In this document: one piece after another, positions 35,302 through 43,160 of the stretch
Layout of the letters: each line of letters starts with the position of its first letter
Position numbering within the stretch: the stretch's first letter is position 1
Assembly (NCBI RefSeq): GCF_004358675.1
Contig: NZ_SMZO01000024.1
Span: forward strand, 1 to 59,063
Direction: 5' to 3'
Source of the DNA: Meridianimarinicoccus aquatilis
Lineage (GTDB): Bacteria > Pseudomonadota > Alphaproteobacteria > Rhodobacterales > Rhodobacteraceae
Length of the DNA: 59,063 nucleotides
Made by a program: the position numbers and the translations under genes
The notes under the pieces: model-generated
Seen by the model: only the letters and a program-made list of their open reading frames with translations
What the model was told of the DNA's origin: nothing
Database searches by the model: none

Positions 35302-36284
35302 TTTCAATAGGTTTGCTCGGGTGCGGCCGCATTGGCCAAGTGCATGCACGCAGCATTGCCCGCCTGCAAGGCGCGCGCCTCACCGCAGTGGCGGATGCAG
35401 TTCCCGCCGCTGCCGAAGCACTTGCCGAAACCAGCGGCGCAGATATTCGTCAAGCCGATGCGATCATCGCTGCCCCCGACATCGACGCAATCATCATCGC
35501 CACCCCCACCAGTCTGCATTTCGACCAGATCCATGCAGCCGCTGCCGCAGGAAAAGCTATTTTCTGCGAAAAGCCGATTGATTTATCTTCAGACCGAGCG
35601 GCGCAATGTGCAGCCGTGGTCACCACCAGCGGCGTGCCCTTTTTCACAGCATTCAACCGGCGCTTTGACCCCGGCTTTTCACGGCTAAGGTCCGAGTTGG
35701 CAGATGGTGCAATCGGGAATGTTGAGATGGTGATCATCACCTCCCGTGATCCCTCCCCACCGCCTGTCAGCTATATCAAACAGTCGGGTGGTTTGTTCCG
35801 GGACATGATGATTCATGACTTCGACATGGCCCGCTTCTTGCTCGGGGAAGAGCCGGTATCGGTACACGCAGTTGGTTCGTGCCTTGTGGACCCGACGATC
35901 GGCGCGGCGGGCGACGTTGACACAGCTGCTGTGACTTTGACCACCGCATCAGGCAAAATCTGCATCATCAACAATTCGCGCCGCGCCACGTATGGCTATG
36001 ACCAGCGGGTTGAAGTGCATGGTGCGGCAGGGATGCTGAGGGCTGCGAACCATTTGGAGCATACGGTGGAACGCGCCGGGGCTGATGGGTTCACCAGCGC
36101 CCCCAACAAACATTTTTTCCTTGAACGGTACGAAGCCGCGTATCTCGCTGAAATGGAAGCCTTTTTGAATGCCGTTTCCAGCGGCGGCACGCCGTCCCCC
36201 AGCATACAAGATGGCGTCGCTGCGCAGCGCATCGCCGATGCCGCAGCCCTTTCCTTGGCCGAAGGCCGGACAGTAAGCCTCTGA
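35298..36284 (+). CDS. iolG: IolG, inositol 2-dehydrogenase
   Basis: A 328-residue Gfo/Idh/MocA enzyme that oxidises myo-inositol to 2-keto-myo-inositol with NAD+. GLLGCGRIGQVHA forms the Rossmann loop, FCEKPIDLS carries the conserved Lys, and GGLFRDMMIHDFDMAR contains the catalytic Asp-His, the pattern of true inositol dehydrogenases. It closes the rightward iol operon, overlapping the aldolase gene by four bases. The malonate-semialdehyde dehydrogenase IolA is not in the window. Confidence 0.9.
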   Translation: MISIGLLGCGRIGQVHARSIARLQGARLTAVADAVPAAAEALAETSGADIRQADAIIAAPDIDAIIIATPTSLHFDQIHAAAAAGKAIFCEKPIDLSSDRAAQCAAVVTTSGVPFFTAFNRRFDPGFSRLRSELADGAIGNVEMVIITSRDPSPPPVSYIKQSGGLFRDMMIHDFDMARFLLGEEPVSVHAVGSCLVDPTIGAAGDVDTAAVTLTTASGKICIINNSRRATYGYDQRVEVHGAAGMLRAANHLEHTVERAGADGFTSAPNKHFFLERYEAAYLAEMEAFLNAVSSGGTPSPSIQDGVAAQRIADAAALSLAEGRTVSL

Positions 36285-36304
36285 GCAATCCATCGGCCAA
36301 GATT

Positions 36305-36332
36305 GCCTGCCCCGGATCTGCCCGGGACAGGC
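36305..36332. terminator. Hairpin between convergent iolG and fmdB
   Basis: GCCTGCCCCGG pairs with CCGGGACAGGC (one mismatch) around a 6-base loop, between two convergent stop codons. No U tract follows on either strand, so factor-independent activity is doubtful. Confidence 0.4.
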
Positions 36333-36337
36333 GGCGG

Positions 36338-36670
36338 TCAATGGGAAATCATCCAAGGTCGCTTGGTCGGGAAACTCTTGGATCCATCCGGATGCACCAG
36401 CGTCTTCTTTCCGACCTTCTGCCCCCCCGAACAACAGCCACAGCCCGGCCCATGCGTTGACGTTCGTTTCGGACTGTCTGCACTGCGTTCATTGGTTTCG
36501 AACGCATTTCGTCGTTGTGTGCTCAACCCTGAGACGCGCGGCGCGGTCAACAAAACACGAGGCGATGCGCTGCTGCACTCAGGACAGTCGCAAGGCGCCG
36601 CAAATTGGCTAAGCGGCGCGAACGCGGTAAATGGCCCGCAATCTTCACATTGATAGTCGTAAAATGGCAT
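36338..36670 (-). CDS. FmdB family zinc-ribbon protein
   Basis: A 110-residue protein with the FmdB zinc ribbon at the N-terminus: MPFYDYQCEDCG supplies the first CxxC and CDCPEC the second. The middle is Ser/Arg-rich and a GPGCGCC cluster lies near residue 76. FmdB in Methylophilus was proposed to regulate the formamidase operon, but its function is not firmly shown. Here it is the last gene downstream of formamidase, matching the classic fmdA-fmdB pairing. Confidence 0.82.
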   Translation of the reverse strand: MPFYDYQCEDCGPFTAFAPLSQFAAPCDCPECSSASPRVLLTAPRVSGLSTQRRNAFETNERSADSPKRTSTHGPGCGCCSGGQKVGKKTLVHPDGSKSFPTKRPWMISH

Positions 36671-36736
36671 GGCTGGGATCCCTACGGAGTGATCGAAATT
36701 TTGGGCGGCCGCGCGAACGCCGCCGCCCGGGTCACA

Positions 36737-37966
36737 TCAAAGATCTGGGGCGATCGGCATGTCGATGGACCCGTCCAGGTATTTGGTCGGACCGTCCGCA
36801 TTCGGCATCATGTCCCACTCAAAGATATCATTGGGAAGCCATAGCGTGGCACAGGCATTGGGAATATCGACCACGCCGGAAATATGCCCCTGCACCGGGG
36901 CTGTCCCGAGGATCGAGTAGGCCTGCGCGCCGGTGTAACCAAACTTCTTGAGATACTCGATGGCGTTAAGGCAGGCCTGACGATACGCGACATGCACATC
37001 CAGATAATGCTGCTCTCCGCTTTCATCGACGCTGATCCCTTCAAAGATCAGGTAGTCATCATACACTGGCTTGATGGGCGAAGGTTTGAAAATAGGGTTT
37101 TTCACACCGTATTTTGCCATGCCGTCCTTGATCAAGGTCACCTTGATATGCAGCCAGCCAGCCATTTCGATAGCACCGCAGAAGGTGATTTCACCGTCAC
37201 CCTGCGAGAAGTGCAAATCGCCCATAGAAAGCCCGGCACCGTCCACATAGACCGGGAAATAAATCTTACAGCCGCGCGACAAATCCTTGATGTCACAGTT
37301 TCCGCCATGCTCGCGAGGGGGGACTGTCCGTGCCGCCTCATTTGCTGCTGCATCACGTGCATCGCCCTTCATCGCACCCATATGCGCGCTTTGCGTATTC
37401 GGCAGCGCTGCCAACGGCGGCACCCTTTCAGGGTCCGTATTGAACAGCTTGGTCTCGCGCCGGTTCCACATGTCCAGCATGTCGCGATCTGGCAAGCACC
37501 CGATAAGACCGGGGTGGATAAGCCCCGCATATTTCACACCCGGTACGTGGCGCGATTTGGTGAACATGCCGTCGAAATCCCAGATCGACTTTTGCGCCTG
37601 TGGGAAATGTTCGGTCAGGAAGCCGCCGCCATTCTGCTTGGAAAAGAAGCCGTTAAAGCCCCAGTTCATTTCTTCGACCGCGCCGATATCGAGAATGTCG
37701 ACGACCAGCAAATCGCCCGGCTCTGCACCTTTCACACCGATTGGCCCGGACAGGTAGTGCACCTGCTCCAACTCCACATCGCGCACATCAGAAGCATCAT
37801 CATCGTTCTTGATCTGACCGCCTGTCCAGTCATACGTCTCAATCCGGAAATCGTCACCCGGCTCAACCCAGACATTGATCGGAATATCGGGGTGCCAGCG
37901 ATTGTGGACGTTTTCGTTGGTATGCGGGCTTTCGCTCAGATCCACTGAAATCAATGTGTCAGCCAT
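36737..37966 (-). CDS. fmdA: Formamidase (FmdA/AmdA acetamidase-formamidase family)
   Basis: A 409-residue cytoplasmic amidase that hydrolyses formamide (and more slowly other short amides) to ammonia and the acid. The typical N-terminus NRWHPDIP, the GGNCDIKDLSRGCKIYFPV block near residue 225, LHFSQGDGEI and the C-terminal GTAPVQGHISGVVDIPNA all fit FmdA. GAGGAGAGG precedes the ATG. It follows five Urt-type transporter genes on the same strand and precedes fmdB, so the operon imports and splits amides for nitrogen. Confidence 0.92.
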   Translation of the reverse strand: MADTLISVDLSESPHTNENVHNRWHPDIPINVWVEPGDDFRIETYDWTGGQIKNDDDASDVRDVELEQVHYLSGPIGVKGAEPGDLLVVDILDIGAVEEMNWGFNGFFSKQNGGGFLTEHFPQAQKSIWDFDGMFTKSRHVPGVKYAGLIHPGLIGCLPDRDMLDMWNRRETKLFNTDPERVPPLAALPNTQSAHMGAMKGDARDAAANEAARTVPPREHGGNCDIKDLSRGCKIYFPVYVDGAGLSMGDLHFSQGDGEITFCGAIEMAGWLHIKVTLIKDGMAKYGVKNPIFKPSPIKPVYDDYLIFEGISVDESGEQHYLDVHVAYRQACLNAIEYLKKFGYTGAQAYSILGTAPVQGHISGVVDIPNACATLWLPNDIFEWDMMPNADGPTKYLDGSIDMPIAPDL

Positions 37967-37999
37967 GGGTAGTCCTCTCCTCGGTTGGGCGGAAGTTCT

Positions 38000-38689
38000 T
38001 CAAACAGACAGAAATTTCGAGACTTTTGCCTCGTCGAGCCCCGCGCGGGGGGCGTCGTGCACAAAGGTGCCGTTCTCGATCACGATGACCCGGTCCGCGA
38101 CATCAAGCGCGAAGCTCAACACCTGTTCGGACACCACAATGGTCAGGTCGGTCTTGTCGCGGATATCGCGCAAAGTGCGGGCCATTTCGCGGATGATCGA
38201 TGGTTGAATGCCCTCGGTCGGCTCGTCGAGCAGCAGAACCTTGGGGTTGCTGGCCAAGGCACGAGCGATGGCAAGTTGCTGTTGCTGCCCGCCCGACAGG
38301 TTCCCGCCGCGGCGCGAGCGCATTTCCTTTAGAACCGGAAACAGATCATAGATGTCTTCGGGGATCTTGCTGGACCCCGTGACAGTCAAACCAGTTTCAA
38401 TGTTTTCCTGCACCGTCATCGACGAAAAGATCATTCGGCCCTGAGGGACATAGGCGATACCGGACGCAACGCGTTGGTGCGGTTTCTTGCCCGACACCGA
38501 CATGGGGCCAACCCGCGTTTCTCCCCCGCTTTCCGCGATGATCCCCATAAGGGTCCGCATGAGGGTCGTCTTGCCCATCCCGTTGCGCCCCATGATGGCC
38601 ACAATCTCGCCCGGTTCAACAACCAGGTTCAGCCCATGCAGCACCTCGGATTCGCCATAGGCCGCGCGCAGATTCTCAACATTCAGCAT
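38000..38689 (-). CDS. urtE: Urea/short-chain amide ABC transporter ATPase UrtE
   Basis: A 229-residue LivF-type ATPase. The annotated start is the ATG at MLNVENLRAAYGE; a TTG two codons upstream also opens the frame. Walker A GRNGMGKTT, the signature LSGGQQQQLAIARAL and Walker B VLLLDEPTEGIQ are complete; the EGIQPSII stretch is typical of UrtE. It works with UrtD, UrtC, UrtB and the binding protein UrtA in the high-affinity uptake of urea or amides. Confidence 0.88.
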   Translation of the reverse strand: MLNVENLRAAYGESEVLHGLNLVVEPGEIVAIMGRNGMGKTTLMRTLMGIIAESGGETRVGPMSVSGKKPHQRVASGIAYVPQGRMIFSSMTVQENIETGLTVTGSSKIPEDIYDLFPVLKEMRSRRGGNLSGGQQQQLAIARALASNPKVLLLDEPTEGIQPSIIREMARTLRDIRDKTDLTIVVSEQVLSFALDVADRVIVIENGTFVHDAPRAGLDEAKVSKFLSV

Positions 38690-38701
38690 GGTCAAAATTC
38701 C

Positions 38702-39451
38702 TCAATGGCCCAGATAGACTTCGATGACTTTGGGGTCGTTCTGGACCCGCTCCATCGATCCTTCGGACAAGGTCTTGCCCTGATGAAGAACGGTCACGCG
38801 CGTCGCGATATCAGCGACGAAGCCCATGTCATGTTCGATCACGATCACCGACCGGTCCTGAATGATGCGATTGAGCAGTTCGGCGGTTTTCTTGCGCTCG
38901 GCCACCGACATCCCGGCAACCGGCTCATCCAACATCAAAAGCTCCGGATCCTGGATCAGCAGCATCCCAATCTCGAGCCACTGCTTTTGCCCATGGCTCA
39001 GATACGCCGCCTTGTCGTTCAAAAGATCTTCAAGGAAGATCGTTTCCGCAATTTCCTTGATCCGCGTCTTTACTTTGTCGTCGCGGCGAAAGGTGAGGGC
39101 GCCAAATACGCTGTGACCCTTGGGATACGACAGTTCCAGATTTTCAAACACTGTCAGGTCTTCGTAAACCGACGGCGTCTGAAACTTGCGCCCGACCCCG
39201 GCATGCACGATCTGATCTTCACGCATGCTCAGCAATTCACGGCCCTTGAAGTTGACCGATCCAGAGGTGGCTTTGGTTCGGCCGCAGATGAGGTCCAGAA
39301 CCGTGGTCTTGCCCGCGCCATTGGGCCCGATGATGACACGGCATTCGTTCGGCTCCACGTAAAAGCTCAGGTCATTGACGGCCTTGAACCCATCAAATGA
39401 TACCGTAAGCCCTTCGACCATCAGCAGAAAATTCGGGTTATGCACATTCAT
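38702..39451 (-). CDS. urtD: Urea/short-chain amide ABC transporter ATPase UrtD
   Basis: A 249-residue LivG-type ATPase. Walker A GPNGAGKTT, the unusual signature LSHGQKQWLEIGMLL (diagnostic for UrtD) and Walker B LLMLDEPVAGMS are visible. It lies 8 bp after urtC and 12 bp before urtE. Second ATPase of the transporter. Confidence 0.9.
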   Translation of the reverse strand: MNVHNPNFLLMVEGLTVSFDGFKAVNDLSFYVEPNECRVIIGPNGAGKTTVLDLICGRTKATSGSVNFKGRELLSMREDQIVHAGVGRKFQTPSVYEDLTVFENLELSYPKGHSVFGALTFRRDDKVKTRIKEIAETIFLEDLLNDKAAYLSHGQKQWLEIGMLLIQDPELLMLDEPVAGMSVAERKKTAELLNRIIQDRSVIVIEHDMGFVADIATRVTVLHQGKTLSEGSMERVQNDPKVIEVYLGH

Positions 39452-39459
39452 GCCGGGTC

Positions 39460-40599
39460 CTACTCTGCAGGGGTTTCGTTTGCGGCGCTGTCGGGCGCGG
39501 CAGCCTTTGATTTGCCCAGAAGGGCCATCAACCTCGGCTCAACATGTTCGGCGTAGACACCGGCAAGCCCGTTGGGAAACACCATCACAACCGCGATGAA
39601 CAAGCCGCCCAGACCCAAAAGCCAAAGCTCGGGGAAGCTTTCGGACAGCGAGGTTTTGGCCCAGTTCACCAACAGCGCGCCATAGACCGCACCAAGGATG
39701 GACAGCCGCCCGCCAACCGCACAGAAGATCACCATTTCAATCGATGGAACGATGCCGACCAGCGTGGGCGACATGAACCCAACCTGCAGCGTGAACATTG
39801 CCCCGCCCACAGCCGCGAAGGCCGCGCCAAGGCAAAAGATGAAGATCTTGAAGCTGGCCACGTCGTAGCCCGAGAAACGCACCCGGTCCTCTTGGTCGCG
39901 CATGGCAATCAACAGCCGGCCTAACTTGGACTTGCGCACGTATTGCGCGATCACAAGACAGACGATGAGCAGCCCGCCATTGACGAAATACAGAATTTCC
40001 TTGGCTTCCTCGCTCCGGATGTCCCAGCCCTTGAGCGTGCGAAGGTCAGTGATACCGTTCACCCCGCCGGTGAACCCTTGTTGCCCGATGATCAGGATCG
40101 TCAGGATCGCCGCGAAAGCCTGTGTGATGATCGCGAAGTACACACCGCCCACACGGCGGCGGAACATCGCAACGCCAATGATAAAGGCAAAGACAACAGG
40201 CACCAGAATTACTGCGATCAACGTTATGAACAACGAATTGAACGGCTCCCACCACGCAGGAAGCGCGGTGAGTTGGTTCCAGTCCATGAAATCGGGAATG
40301 CCCGGTGTGGACTGAATGGAAGTGTTTTCAGGTGTCGACGCCTCAAGCTTGAGGAACATCGCCATGCAATACCCACCAAGCCCAAAGAACACGCCCTGCC
40401 CCAGGCTCAGGATCCCGCCCATGCCCCAACACAGCACCAACCCCACCGCAACGAAGGCGTAAGTCAAGTATTTGCCAAACAGGTTTAACCGAAACCCATC
40501 AAGCGCAATGGGAAGAACGACAAAGATGATAGCGATCAGAACAGCAAAACCGATGAGATCGCGGGCCGAGAACAGGCGGTTGGAAGAACTTTCCATCAT
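39460..40599 (-). CDS. urtC: Urea/short-chain amide ABC transporter permease UrtC
   Basis: A 379-residue LivM-type inner-membrane permease with about nine to ten hydrophobic segments, among them VGLVLCWGMGGILSLGQGVFFGLGG, whose LSLGQGVFFGLG is typical of UrtC. Two adjacent ATG codons open the gene; the second is better spaced from GGAG. The C-terminal tail is Ala/Pro-rich and cytoplasmic. Pairs with UrtB. Confidence 0.88.
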   Translation of the reverse strand: MMESSSNRLFSARDLIGFAVLIAIIFVVLPIALDGFRLNLFGKYLTYAFVAVGLVLCWGMGGILSLGQGVFFGLGGYCMAMFLKLEASTPENTSIQSTPGIPDFMDWNQLTALPAWWEPFNSLFITLIAVILVPVVFAFIIGVAMFRRRVGGVYFAIITQAFAAILTILIIGQQGFTGGVNGITDLRTLKGWDIRSEEAKEILYFVNGGLLIVCLVIAQYVRKSKLGRLLIAMRDQEDRVRFSGYDVASFKIFIFCLGAAFAAVGGAMFTLQVGFMSPTLVGIVPSIEMVIFCAVGGRLSILGAVYGALLVNWAKTSLSESFPELWLLGLGGLFIAVVMVFPNGLAGVYAEHVEPRLMALLGKSKAAAPDSAANETPAE

Positions 40600-40609
40600 A
40601 CAGCTCCGA

Positions 40610-41536
40610 TCACTTGCGCAATTTGAGGGTGAACAGACCCTGTGGCCGGATCATCAAGATCCCCACCACGGTCAGCAGCGTGAGCACCTTGGCCATGGAC
40701 CCGGACAAGAAGAACTCCATGATCGACTGTGCCTGACTGATCGAAAATGCGCTGGCAATCGTGCCCAGAAGGCTCGCAGCACCGCCAAAGACGACGACAA
40801 GGAACGTATCGACGATATAAAGCTGGCCTGCGGTCGGGCCGGTGGACCCGATCATTGTAAAGGCAGACCCGGCAACACCGGCAACGCCGCACCCGATGCC
40901 AAAGGTCAGTCGGTCAGTCCACGCAGTGTTGATACCAACGGCATCGGCCATCATCCGGTTCTGGCTGATCGCGCGCACCTGCAGGCCCCAACTTGACCGG
41001 TACATCATGAAATAGACGGCCAGCGAAATGCCCGTCGCAAGAACCATCACAAAAATTCCGTTGATTGGAACCTCGATCATGTCGGTCATCGGCAACGACC
41101 CCATCATCCAGTCCGGAATGGAAACGCCGACTTCGCGTGCGCCAAACACGCTGCGATAGACCTGCTGTAGAATAAGGCTCAGCCCCCACGTCGCCAAAAG
41201 CGTATCAAGCGGGCGCTTGTATAAATGTCGGATCATGACCCACTCGACGAACAGGCCAAGCGCCCCAGAGGCGATAAAGGCCAGGATCATGGCCACAAAG
41301 AAATACAGCCCGAACACTGAGGGCAGATAATCCGCAAACAGATTGGACGTCAGATAGGTGACATAGGCACCCAAGATCATGAATTCGCCATGAGCCATGT
41401 TGATCACGCCCATCTGGCCGAAAATGATCGCCAGCCCCAGCGCCATAAGCACAAAGACCGAGAACAGGATCAGCCCTGCGAAGCCCTGCATGGCGAAAAT
41501 CGCGCCAAGCTCGTTCATCGTGTAGTCGGAAAACAT
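40610..41536 (-). CDS. urtB: Urea/short-chain amide ABC transporter permease UrtB
   Basis: A 308-residue LivH-type permease. AAGGGG before MFSDYTMNEL fixes the start; the frame runs 16 codons further. LAIIFGQMGVINMAHGEFMI near residue 35 is the classic LivH/UrtB signature, and GAASLLGTIASAF appears late. It lies 105 bp behind urtA, with two hairpins in the gap, and 10 bp before urtC. Confidence 0.88.
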   Translation of the reverse strand: MFSDYTMNELGAIFAMQGFAGLILFSVFVLMALGLAIIFGQMGVINMAHGEFMILGAYVTYLTSNLFADYLPSVFGLYFFVAMILAFIASGALGLFVEWVMIRHLYKRPLDTLLATWGLSLILQQVYRSVFGAREVGVSIPDWMMGSLPMTDMIEVPINGIFVMVLATGISLAVYFMMYRSSWGLQVRAISQNRMMADAVGINTAWTDRLTFGIGCGVAGVAGSAFTMIGSTGPTAGQLYIVDTFLVVVFGGAASLLGTIASAFSISQAQSIMEFFLSGSMAKVLTLLTVVGILMIRPQGLFTLKLRK

Positions 41537-41561
41537 GTGGATGCCCCTTGCGGAAAACACA

Positions 41562-41582
41562 GCCTGATCTGACCCATCAGGC
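41562..41582 (-). terminator. Second hairpin in the urtA-urtB gap
   Basis: GCCTGAT and ATCAGGC form a perfect 7-bp stem around CTGACCC, followed on the minus strand by TGTGTTTTCC. Confidence 0.5.
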
Positions 41583-41596
41583 AAAAACCGAAACTG

Positions 41597-41632
41597 AAAA
41601 AGCCGGTGCCCGCGTCATGCGCAGGGCACCGG
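41597..41632 (-). terminator. Intrinsic terminator or attenuator after urtA
   Basis: CCGGTGCCC and GGGCACCGG form a 9-bp stem, extended by GCG/CGC past one bulged base, followed on the minus strand by CTTTTTC. It should reduce transcription into urtB and leave the binding protein in excess. Confidence 0.75.
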
Positions 41633-41641
41633 AAGAGGCTA

Positions 41642-42925
41642 TTACTGATAGCCTTCGGGGAACGGATCCGGTTCGACCAGATCAGCGGTTTCAAACACCA
41701 CTTCGTACTGACCGTCCGCCTTTGCCAGACCGACGCGGGTCTTGGACCACAGGTGATGGTTCTCGTGTACTTTGACGTATCCTTCGGGGGCGTTGGTCAA
41801 CTCCACACCGATTTGCGCCTCGCGCACCTTGTCCACATCGAACGACCCGGCCTTTTCAACAGCAGCCTTCCACAGCCATGGGCCAAGATAAGCCGCCTGC
41901 GTCACGTCACCGATGACCATATCTTCGCCGTACATGTCCTTGAACGCCTGCACGAACGCGATGTTGTTCGGGCTATCAAGGCTTTGGAAGTACTTCATGC
42001 AGGCATAGGCACCATCGATATTTTCGCCGCCAATGCCACGGATTTCGTCTTCGGTCACCGAAATCGTCAGCACCAGTGGCGCCTCTTTGGTCATATCAAT
42101 GCCGGCCGCTTTGAGTTGCTTATAGAACGCAACGTTGGATCCCCCCACGACGATGGCGTAGATCACGTCAGGTTTTCTCAGGCGGATCTTGTTGATGACC
42201 GAGTTGAATTGCGTGTGGCCGAGCGGGTAGTAATCTTCGCCGACAACCTTTGCGCCATCCAGGAAGTTCTCGATGTGCTTGCGGGCAATCTTGTTCGACG
42301 TGCGCGGCCAAATATAGTCGGACCCCAGCAAATAGAACGTCTTGGCACCCTTGGTTTCAGACACCCAATCCAGGCCTGCAATGATCTGCTGCGTGGCTTC
42401 CTGACCGGTGTAAATCACGTTTGGCGACTGCTCTAGGCCCTCATAGAAAGTCGGGTAATAAAGCATGCCGTTGAACTGCTCGAACACGGGCAGAACAGCT
42501 TTGCGGCTCGCCGAAGTCCAGCACCCCATAACGCTGGCCACCTTGTCGTTGACCAACAGTTTGCGCGATTTTTCGGCAAAGGTCGGCCAGTCGGACGCAC
42601 CGTCTTCCTGAATGTACTCGATCTTGCGTCCCAGAATGCCGCCCTGCGCGTTGATCTGTTCAATCGCCAGCTTTTCAGCCTGCACCGACCCGGTTTCCGA
42701 GATCGCCATGGTGCCCGTGACAGAATGCAGAATGCCGATTGTGACCGTGTCGTCCGTTACGGCGAGGCCCGTTGTGTTGACGGCTTCTGTAGGATAGTCG
42801 GCCGCGAACAGGGTTTTAGGGGCGAACAGGGCCGCGGTCATCGCTGCACTGCCAGCCATAAAGGCGCGGCGGCTTGGCTCGGGCATTTGCCTTATGGTTG
42901 TTTTCGGGGATTTGCGATCAGTCAT
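41642..42925 (-). CDS. urtA: Urea/short-chain amide-binding protein UrtA (FmdD-like)
   Basis: A 427-residue periplasmic binding protein of the branched-chain amino acid/amide class. AAGGAG fixes the start at MTDRKSP. A Tat-like signal SRRAFMAGSAAM precedes the hydrophobic stretch ending near TLFAAD. The body shows VTIGILHSVTGTMAISE, GCWTSASRKAVLP and YYPTFYEG, all typical of UrtA/AmiC-type proteins. It is the first gene of the operon with formamidase downstream, and no urease is encoded in the window, so formamide or similar amides may be the main ligand. Confidence 0.88.
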   Translation of the reverse strand: MTDRKSPKTTIRQMPEPSRRAFMAGSAAMTAALFAPKTLFAADYPTEAVNTTGLAVTDDTVTIGILHSVTGTMAISETGSVQAEKLAIEQINAQGGILGRKIEYIQEDGASDWPTFAEKSRKLLVNDKVASVMGCWTSASRKAVLPVFEQFNGMLYYPTFYEGLEQSPNVIYTGQEATQQIIAGLDWVSETKGAKTFYLLGSDYIWPRTSNKIARKHIENFLDGAKVVGEDYYPLGHTQFNSVINKIRLRKPDVIYAIVVGGSNVAFYKQLKAAGIDMTKEAPLVLTISVTEDEIRGIGGENIDGAYACMKYFQSLDSPNNIAFVQAFKDMYGEDMVIGDVTQAAYLGPWLWKAAVEKAGSFDVDKVREAQIGVELTNAPEGYVKVHENHHLWSKTRVGLAKADGQYEVVFETADLVEPDPFPEGYQ

Positions 42926-43013
42926 ATCAGCTCCTTGTCGGCAGTTTGCGCCGCTTTTTCGGGCGAGGTGTTCTATTGCCTCGTGAGTGTCCGCCAAGAT
43001 GCTGCGATGCAGT

Positions 43014-43031
43014 ATACGTTAATTGACGTAT
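43014..43031. promoter_or_regulatory. Inverted repeat ATACGT-N6-ACGTAT, candidate regulator site
   Basis: A perfect 6-bp dyad with a 6-bp spacer, between urtA and the divergent hybrid kinase gene. Its size and form suit a dimeric LuxR/NarL-type response regulator such as the one encoded at 46501-47415. Confidence 0.5.
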
Positions 43032-43072
43032 GTGGCTGCGTGAATTTACCCTGTACCTTTCACCACATATTG

Positions 43073-43085
43073 ACCCTTCAAGGGT
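43073..43085. promoter_or_regulatory. Palindrome ACCCTTCAAGGGT
   Basis: A perfect 6-bp dyad around one base, 76 bp before the hybrid kinase gene. Could be a second regulator site in the divergent region; no match to a known operator is claimed. Confidence 0.35.
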
Positions 43086-43160
43086 GAGAGACGGCACGAA
43101 CTGAACAACGCCCTGGTGTCTGAACCGGCGTCCGATCCGTGATGACTGTGAAGGCATAGG

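Noticed and set aside
38000-42925. Classical urea-urease locus
   Set aside because: The transporter genes are Urt-like, but no urease structural or accessory genes are present; formamidase follows instead.
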